A DNA stretch of 64,000 bases from Microbispora sp. H11081 (GTDB lineage: Bacteria > Actinomycetota > Actinomycetes > Streptosporangiales > Streptosporangiaceae): assembly GCF_012999535.1 (NCBI RefSeq), contig NZ_JABBWV010000018.1, positions 62,001 to 126,000 of the forward strand, read 5' to 3'. A model generated the notes under the pieces. That model was not told the DNA's origin. It saw only the letters and a program-made list of their open reading frames with translations, and did not search any database. Every line of letters starts with the position of its first letter. Within the stretch, counting starts at the first letter, position 1. A program made the translations under genes and the position numbers. Shown here piece after piece: positions 61,299-64,000 of this stretch.

Positions 61299-62515
61299 CG
61301 AAGGTGCTCGTGTACGGCTACGCCAAGGCGCTGCTCGACGCGGCGTGCGCCTTCCTCCCGCCGGGCTCCGTGGTCGTCGTCGAGGAGCCGGACCTCGTCG
61401 CCAGGCGCGGCCTCGCGGACCACGCCGCCCGGTGCCCGGTGGTCGCCCGGCTGGTCGTGGCCGAGCACATGGGCGCGGCGCCGGCCGTGCCGCCCGGCTG
61501 CGCGGACGCGACCGGCGTGCTCCCCGGGCTGGAGTACGGCGTGGAGTCCGCCGCGGGCGCCGCCGAGCTGCTCGGCCTGCCCGGAGCCACCTCGGGGGCG
61601 GCGCGGATCCTGCGCGACAAGGCGCTGCTGCGCGAGGCGACCTCCGCCGCGGGCGTGCCCAACCCCGAATGGGCCGAGGTGGCGACCCCAGGGCAGGCCC
61701 GCGCCGCCGTGACGCGGTTCGGCGGCCACGCCGTGCTGAAACCCGCCAACCGGCAGGCCAGCCTGGGCGTGCAGCTCCTCGGGCCGGGCGACTCGGTCGA
61801 GGAGGCGTGGCGCCGGATGACGGGCGTGGAGGAGACCGCGTTCGTCCCCGACCGCGGGATGCCCGCCCGATATCTGGCCGAGCGCCGCCTCAGGGGGCTG
61901 GAATACAGCACGGAGGCGTTCGTGAGGGACGGTGAGATCGTCTTCTTCAACCCCACGCTGAAGCGGGTCGCCCCTGGGCCGAACCCCGTCGAGATCGGGC
62001 ACGTGGTGCCCGCGCCGCTCGGCGGGCCGGAGGCCGCGCGGCTGCGTGAGCTGACCGCCAGGCTCGTCGCCGCCACCGGCTACCGCACCGGCGTGCTGCA
62101 CGCGGAGTGGATCGACGACGGCGGTTTCCACCTGGTGGAGTGCGCGGGACGCATGCCGGGGGACGGCATCTTCGACCTCGTCGAGCGGGCGTACGGCTTC
62201 TCCCCTGTCCGGGCGTTCGTCGAGCTGATGTGCGGCGCCGCCCCCACCCTGCCCGGCGCGGCGCGTGCCGGCGCGGCCGTGCGCTTCGTCACCGCCCCGC
62301 CGGGCCGGGTCGCGCACGCCGAGTGGCCGCCGTACGAGGGGGCCGAGTGCGTGCTCACGGCACGCCCCGGCGACGTCGTGGGGGAGCTGAGGTCGTCCTG
62401 GGACCGGCTGGGCCACGCCGTCGCCACCGGCCGCACCGGCCGGGAGGCCGAGGAGCGGGTGGTCAAGGCGGTGTCCCTGCTGTCCCTGCGCACGGAGGAG
62501 GAGGCGCTGCGGTGA
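61295..62515 (+). CDS. ATP-grasp family ligase 3
   Basis: 406 residues. LRDKALLREATSAAGVPNPE, HAVLKPANRQASLGVQLL, GLEYSTEAFVRDGEIVFF, and FHLVECAGRMPGDGIFDLV. Similar in arrangement to carnosine-synthase-type ATP-grasp enzymes (GLEYSTEAF). ATGA overlap with the preceding gene. Confidence 0.83.
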   Translation: MTKVLVYGYAKALLDAACAFLPPGSVVVVEEPDLVARRGLADHAARCPVVARLVVAEHMGAAPAVPPGCADATGVLPGLEYGVESAAGAAELLGLPGATSGAARILRDKALLREATSAAGVPNPEWAEVATPGQARAAVTRFGGHAVLKPANRQASLGVQLLGPGDSVEEAWRRMTGVEETAFVPDRGMPARYLAERRLRGLEYSTEAFVRDGEIVFFNPTLKRVAPGPNPVEIGHVVPAPLGGPEAARLRELTARLVAATGYRTGVLHAEWIDDGGFHLVECAGRMPGDGIFDLVERAYGFSPVRAFVELMCGAAPTLPGAARAGAAVRFVTAPPGRVAHAEWPPYEGAECVLTARPGDVVGELRSSWDRLGHAVATGRTGREAEERVVKAVSLLSLRTEEEALR

Positions 62516-63771
62516 TCGGCCGGCTCGGGGTCTTCGCCGCGGCGGCGCTCGTGCCGCGCACCTCCCACGGGCGGTGGCTGGCCGGGTCCGGCGCGGTCGA
62601 CGCGTTCGGCACCGGCCTGTTCGTCACCGGCTCCGCCCTCTACTTCACCCAGGTGGTCGGGCTCACCCCCGGCCAGGTGGGTCTCGGCCTCACGCTGGCG
62701 GCGCTGTCGGGCTTCCTGGCCGCGGTGCCGATCGGGATGGTGGCCGACCGGCTGCGGGCCGGCCGCGTCTATCTCGCCCTGCAGGTGTGGCGCAGCGCCG
62801 GTTACGTCGCGTACGGCCTGGCGGGCGACTTTCCCACGTTCGTGGTCGTCGCCTGCCTGATCGGGCTGGCAGACACCGCCGTGCCCCCGGTCTGGCAGGC
62901 CATGACGGCGGCGGCGGTCCCGGCCGAGCACCGGGTCGACACCCTCGCCAAGGCGAGGGCCGTCCGCAACATCGGCTTCGGCCTGGGCGCGCTGTCTGCG
63001 GCCGTGGTCATCCACATCGGCACGCGGCAGGCGTTCATGGCGCTGGTCTTCGCCAACGCCGTCACGTACGCCGTGGAGGCGGTGCTGCTGCGGCGGGCCG
63101 GGTTCGGGCGCCTGGAGACCGCCGGGCCCGCGGGGCAGACGCGGCGCGACCTCGGCGGCGACGCCCGCTATGTGGCGTCCGCGCTGCTGAACGGCGTGCT
63201 GACCTACCACATGCCGCTGCTGTCCCTCGGACTGCCGCTGTGGATCGTGACCGCCACGACCGTCCCGCCCGCGATGATCGGCGTGCTGGTCGCCGTCAAC
63301 ACCGCGCTGGCCGTGCTGCTGCAGGCGCGGCTGGCCCGCTCCGCCGTGACGCTGCCCGGCGCCGCGGGCAGCATGGTCAAGGCGGGGCTGTCGCTCGCCG
63401 CGTTCGGCGTCACCGCCTTCCTGCTGGCCTACGTCGGCGCGCCCTGGGTCGCCGCGGCCGTCGCCGTGGCCGCCGTGATCCTGCTCACCGGGGGCGAGCT
63501 GTGGCAGTCGGCCGGAGCATGGACCATCTCCTACGAGCTGGCCCCGCCGGAGCGGCGGGCGCGCTACCTGGCCACCTACCAGCTGGGGGCGGCCCTCCAG
63601 GGCATACTCGCGCCCCTCGTCATCACGGGCGTCGTGCTGCGCCTGTCCGGCGGGTGGCTGCTGTTCGCCGCGGTCGCTGCGGTGGCGGGCCTGCTGCACC
63701 GGCCCCTCGCGCACGCGCGGCGCGCGGCGGCCAGGCCCCCCGAGCCTGCGTCCCCCGAGCCGGCGACCTGA
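62512..63771 (+). CDS. MFS transporter at the end of the ligase operon
   Basis: About 419 residues, 12 helices. GMVADRLRAGRVYLALQVWR (motif A) and GSMVKAGLSLAAFGVTAFLL. GTG 62512 overlaps the stop of the previous gene (GTGA), so it is translationally coupled. Probably exports the product and protects the producer. Confidence 0.85.
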   Translation: MIGRLGVFAAAALVPRTSHGRWLAGSGAVDAFGTGLFVTGSALYFTQVVGLTPGQVGLGLTLAALSGFLAAVPIGMVADRLRAGRVYLALQVWRSAGYVAYGLAGDFPTFVVVACLIGLADTAVPPVWQAMTAAAVPAEHRVDTLAKARAVRNIGFGLGALSAAVVIHIGTRQAFMALVFANAVTYAVEAVLLRRAGFGRLETAGPAGQTRRDLGGDARYVASALLNGVLTYHMPLLSLGLPLWIVTATTVPPAMIGVLVAVNTALAVLLQARLARSAVTLPGAAGSMVKAGLSLAAFGVTAFLLAYVGAPWVAAAVAVAAVILLTGGELWQSAGAWTISYELAPPERRARYLATYQLGAALQGILAPLVITGVVLRLSGGWLLFAAVAAVAGLLHRPLAHARRAAARPPEPASPEPAT

Positions 63772-63783
63772 GGAAGAGGGCAC

Positions 63784-64000
63784 ATGGTCAGACGACTGGT
63801 GCTGTGGCGGCACGGCCGTACGGCTTGGAACGCCGACGACCGCTTCATGGGGCACACCGACGTGCCCCTGGACGCCACGGGGGAGGCGCAGGCGACGCGG
63901 GCCGCGGCCGTGCTCGCGGCGGTACGGCCGGACGCGCTGGTCACCTCTGACCTGTCCAGGGCCGTGTCGGCCGCCGCCGCGCTCGGGCGGCTCGCCGGGC
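63784..64000 (+). CDS. Histidine phosphatase family protein (3' truncated)
   Basis: The first 72 residues: LVLWRHGRTAWNADDRFMGH is the RHG motif of the phosphoglycerate mutase-like fold (His9 phosphorylated). Ends at the window edge. ATG 63784 is 12 bases after the transporter stop, with AGGAAGAGGG upstream. It may remove a phosphate added by the operon kinases. Confidence 0.83.
   Translation, partial: MVRRLVLWRHGRTAWNADDRFMGHTDVPLDATGEAQATRAAAVLAAVRPDALVTSDLSRAVSAAAALGRLAG

Overview
The window is high-GC DNA with start and codon habits typical of an actinomycete: many GTG starts, ATGA/GTGA stop-start overlaps, and G or C at most third codon positions. BldC, valine dehydrogenase, a DUF3073 protein and the purM/purF pair occur in the order I remember for Streptomyces coelicolor (SCO4085 to SCO4091 region). 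A Streptomycetaceae or Streptosporangiaceae-like soil actinomycete fits. I cannot fix the genus from sequence alone, and I see no rRNA, tRNA or CRISPR array.

Region 1 (1-9.6 kb) is core genome: a truncated TetR regulator, bldC, a conserved partner protein, vdh, DUF3073, purM-purF, a DUF4190 membrane protein, a sterol-carrier-family protein, and an ECF sigma factor translationally coupled to a membrane protein. Region 2 (9.6-19 kb) is accessory: an MFS exporter divergent from a TetR regulator across three palindromic operators, a second MFS exporter, two tandem collagen-like secreted proteins, a PucR regulator and a secreted M6 metalloprotease. Region 3 (19-34.4 kb) is metabolic. It holds purL-purQ, separated from purS by an anti-sigma-type ATPase gene, and E1alpha-E1beta-E2 of a 2-oxoacid dehydrogenase. 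Next come a 44-codon ORF joined to a PpiC-related protein, a Dabb protein, a 237-bp concentric palindromic element, an acyl-CoA dehydrogenase, small proteins and a molybdopterin oxidoreductase.

Region 4 (34.5-49 kb, minus strand) looks like secondary metabolism in two units. The proximal unit is a 31-codon peptide gene with a strong ribosome binding site, a perfect hairpin, a protein with two tandem haem-oxygenase-like (HDO) di-iron domains, an MFS exporter and a methyltransferase gene carrying a one-base frameshift. The distal unit is a fused electron-transfer flavoprotein, a nucleotidyltransferase with a helical partner, an MFS exporter, an SRPBCC protein, a class III aminotransferase, an acyl-CoA dehydrogenase, an ACP, a ketosynthase and an NAD-dependent reductase. 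This set could build, desaturate, reduce and aminate an ACP-bound chain.

Region 5 (49.3-64 kb, plus strand) is a tightly coupled operon: a flavoprotein, two dTMP-kinase-like enzymes, five ATP-grasp or ATP-grasp-like proteins (one fused to a metallophosphatase), a second HDO enzyme, an amidohydrolase, a class I aminotransferase, an MFS exporter and a histidine phosphatase cut by the window end. A glutamine amidotransferase-type hydrolase lies inside it on the opposite strand. The pattern suggests non-NRPS amide-bond assembly with phosphorylation and dephosphorylation steps. A shared GGCCGTT...CGGCA motif sits in both promoter regions of regions 4 and 5, so the two halves may form one co-regulated cluster. 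The product is unknown to me.
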